Origin: Sinobacterium caligoides
GTDB taxonomy: Bacteria > Pseudomonadota > Gammaproteobacteria > Pseudomonadales > Sinobacteriaceae
Length of the DNA stretch: 64,000 nucleotides
Assembly (NCBI RefSeq): GCF_003752585.1
Contig: NZ_RKHR01000003.1
Coordinates: 310,001 to 374,000, forward strand
Direction: 5' to 3'
Made by a program: the position numbers and the translations under genes. Under the pieces are notes generated by a model. It was given only the letters and a program-made list of their open reading frames with translations, did not search any database and was not told the origin of the DNA. Position 1 is the first letter of the stretch. Each line of letters begins with the position of its first letter. Shown piece by piece: positions 62,430-64,000 of the stretch.

Positions 62430-63692
62430 ATGACCTCTTCAAACCCTCTAAGAGCCTGGCTAAACCTCGCGCTCTGGAAAAAAATCGTAATCGCAATGAT
62501 ACTCGGCGTTATCGTTGGCCTTTTCATGGGCGAAGATGCCCTTTGGCTAAAGCCTATTGGTGACTTATTTGTCAGCACCATCAAAATGCTGATCGTCCCC
62601 CTCGTGTTCTGCTCCCTTATTGTCGGCGTCACCTCAATGAAAGACTCAACAGCCATGGGACGCATCAGCATAAAATCAATTATTCTCTATCTGGGAACCA
62701 CTGCTATCGCGATCACCATCGGCCTTGCGATGGGACACCTGTTCCAACCCGGTGCTGCGATGAACCTTACAGCCAATGCCGCTGCTGACGCCAAGGAAGC
62801 CCCCTCTTTAATCGCCACCTTCCTAAACCTAGTACCTAAAAACCCAGTCAACGCATTAGCCGAAGGTAACATTCTTCAAATTATTGTCTTCGCCCTATTT
62901 TTGGGCATCTCTCTCGCCTTAATCGGTGAAAAAGGTAAGCCGGCCATCGCGGTTTTCGACAGCCTTGCTGAGGCAATGTACAAGCTAACCGCCATTGTCA
63001 TGAGCTTCGCGCCATACGGCGTGTTCGCCCTTATTGCATGGGTCGCAGGCACCTACGGCGTAAAAACACTCGGCAACCTCGCCTGGGTTATTCTCGCCGT
63101 TTATGTTGGCTGCCTGCTACACATCTATCTCTTCTATGGGGCTCTCGTTAAGTTTCTCGGCCGCCTCAGCCCAATTCGCTTCTTCAAAGGTATTCGTAAC
63201 GCCCAAGCTATCGCCTATACCACATCGAGCAGTGCAGGAACTTTACCAGCCAGCATGAGCGCCGCCCAAAATCACCTCGGTGTCAGCAAGGGGATCAGCA
63301 GCTTCGTATTGCCACTGGGAGCCACCATAAACATGGATGGCACCGCCCTCTACCAAGGCGTCTGCGCCCTGTTTGTAGCCCAGGCCTTTGGCATCGACCT
63401 AAGCTCTGGTGATTACGTTACGATCATTATTACCGCAACACTCGCCTCTATTGGTACCGCTGGCGTCCCGGGTGCTGGCCTTATCATGCTGTCACTCATC
63501 CTTAGTACCGTCGGCCTACCGATGGAAGGTATTGCCATCATCGCCGGCATCGACCGCATCCTCGACATGGCACGTACTACCGTGAATATCTCCGGCGACC
63601 TGATGGTTACCACGCTTGTCGCTAAGAGCGAAGGGCAACTGGACGAATCCATCTACAACGATCCGAATACACAGGAGCCTACTGTTAGCTAA
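62430..63692 (+). CDS. Dicarboxylate/amino acid:cation symporter (DAACS, GltP/DctA type)
   Basis: 420 residues with about eight helices and two re-entrant hairpins. TSSSAGTLPASMSAA is the HP1 serine-rich motif, GATINMDGTALYQGV is the TM7 NMDGT motif that binds Na+/substrate, and GIDRILDMARTTVNISGD holds the Asp/Arg/Thr/Asn of TM8. Arg in that motif (where glutamate carriers have Arg) suggests acidic amino-acid or dicarboxylate uptake with Na+ or H+. A strong terminator follows. Confidence 0.93.
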   Translation: MTSSNPLRAWLNLALWKKIVIAMILGVIVGLFMGEDALWLKPIGDLFVSTIKMLIVPLVFCSLIVGVTSMKDSTAMGRISIKSIILYLGTTAIAITIGLAMGHLFQPGAAMNLTANAAADAKEAPSLIATFLNLVPKNPVNALAEGNILQIIVFALFLGISLALIGEKGKPAIAVFDSLAEAMYKLTAIVMSFAPYGVFALIAWVAGTYGVKTLGNLAWVILAVYVGCLLHIYLFYGALVKFLGRLSPIRFFKGIRNAQAIAYTTSSSAGTLPASMSAAQNHLGVSKGISSFVLPLGATINMDGTALYQGVCALFVAQAFGIDLSSGDYVTIIITATLASIGTAGVPGAGLIMLSLILSTVGLPMEGIAIIAGIDRILDMARTTVNISGDLMVTTLVAKSEGQLDESIYNDPNTQEPTVS

Positions 63693-63722
63693 CATCTAAA
63701 CAGTGAACCTAGCATGACCATT

Positions 63723-63757
63723 AAGATGGCAGCCCAACGGCTGCCATCTTTTTTTTG
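63723..63757 (+). terminator. Terminator after the DAACS carrier gene
   Basis: AAGATGGCAGCC pairs with GGCTGCCATCTT around a 4-base loop, followed by a run of T. Confidence 0.95.
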
Positions 63758-63877
63758 ACCACACAGAACCGCTAGTATTCATTCAGAATCTCTTTACAAT
63801 ATTGCCTATTCACAGTGTATAGAGTTTCCACCCGCTACGAATAAAAAGGCCACTCGCCTTATCAAGAAGAGCCCAAC

Positions 63878-64000
63878 ATGACAGAATTAAAAGATAGCAT
63901 CATTCGAGAAATGAAAGTCCTTCCTACTATCGACGTCGCCTTTGAAGTGCGTCGACGTACTGACTTCATTAAGCAACAACTGCTCAACTCAGGCCTAAAA
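63878..64000 (+). CDS. nadE: NH3-dependent NAD+ synthetase (partial, N-terminus only)
   Basis: 41 codons are open to the window edge. MTELKDSIIREMKVLPTIDV followed by FEVRRRTDFIKQQLL is the N-terminal helix of gammaproteobacterial NadE (compare VREMxVLPxID...RRVxFIK); the ATP-binding SGGVDS loop lies just outside the window. It would amidate nicotinic acid adenine dinucleotide to NAD+. The assignment rests on the short N-terminal match. Confidence 0.7.
   Translation, partial: MTELKDSIIREMKVLPTIDVAFEVRRRTDFIKQQLLNSGLK

Overview
The window looks like chromosomal DNA of a marine-type gammaproteobacterium, plausibly in or near the order Cellvibrionales. This is judged from protein family content (fused MnmC, DUF945, DUF3087, YheT, YfaZ, DTW-domain TapT, RecA followed by RecX, E. 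coli-type riboflavin synthase, gammaproteobacterial NadE start) and from GC that looks close to half. The genus is not determinable from the sequence alone. Genes are densely packed. I see no transposase, integrase, prophage or CRISPR array.

Layout. 1-8.1 kb: a truncated acyl-CoA ligase (fadD), a MaoC hydratase, two unrecognised proteins, mnmC, a glutaminyl cyclase and a GAF-like/GGDEF protein. 8.3-14.9 kb: tapT, a PreP-like M16 peptidase, a short CPA1 antiporter, a SEC-C/UPF0149 protein and a DUF3087 membrane protein. 14.9-25.3 kb: a five-gene minus-strand cluster holding a GAF-HlyD fusion, a PqqD-M50-HlyD membrane protein, a second HlyD adaptor, a 1331-residue DUF4347/cadherin/LamG surface-type protein and a PAS-GGDEF diguanylate cyclase. 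25.8-26.1 kb: a tRNA-Glu. 26.1-30.0 kb: a BtuCDF/FecBCD-type ABC importer with an MFS exporter. 30.4-38.6 kb: a steroid 5-alpha-reductase homologue, riboflavin synthase, an acyltransferase, an MBL hydrolase, an Atm1-type ABC exporter, a patatin and a DUF945 protein. 38.7-43.7 kb: an RND pump, its lipoprotein adaptor and a divergent TetR regulator. 43.8-52.4 kb: a stand-alone FimV-N-like protein, a TonB receptor, a YheT hydrolase, a KstD-like flavoprotein, an aldehyde dehydrogenase and HMG-CoA lyase. 52.4-58.6 kb: recX, recA, a small-molecule kinase with PnuC, and a hybrid histidine kinase. 58.7-59.2 kb: two more tRNA-Glu copies. 59.5-64 kb: YfaZ, ndh, a globin, a DAACS carrier and the start of nadE.

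The most unusual locus is the 14.9-25.3 kb cluster. It pairs a giant protein that lacks a Sec signal, but has an N-terminal LEPR-XLL-like motif and a C-terminal membrane motif, with a site-2-type metalloprotease carrying a PqqD-like leader-binding domain and two periplasmic adaptor proteins. No ABC ATPase and no TolC are encoded nearby. The giant gene also carries a run of ten G that could switch it on and off. I read this as a candidate leader-guided export or surface-display system coupled to c-di-GMP.

Other notable items are a close SRD5A1-like 5-alpha-reductase and a KstD-like dehydrogenase in the same window; three tRNA-Glu(UUC) cassettes that share promoter architecture, a leader hairpin and a terminator; a CTG-N10-CAG LexA-like box upstream of recA; and a near-consensus FNR/ANR site between the globin and the dicarboxylate carrier.
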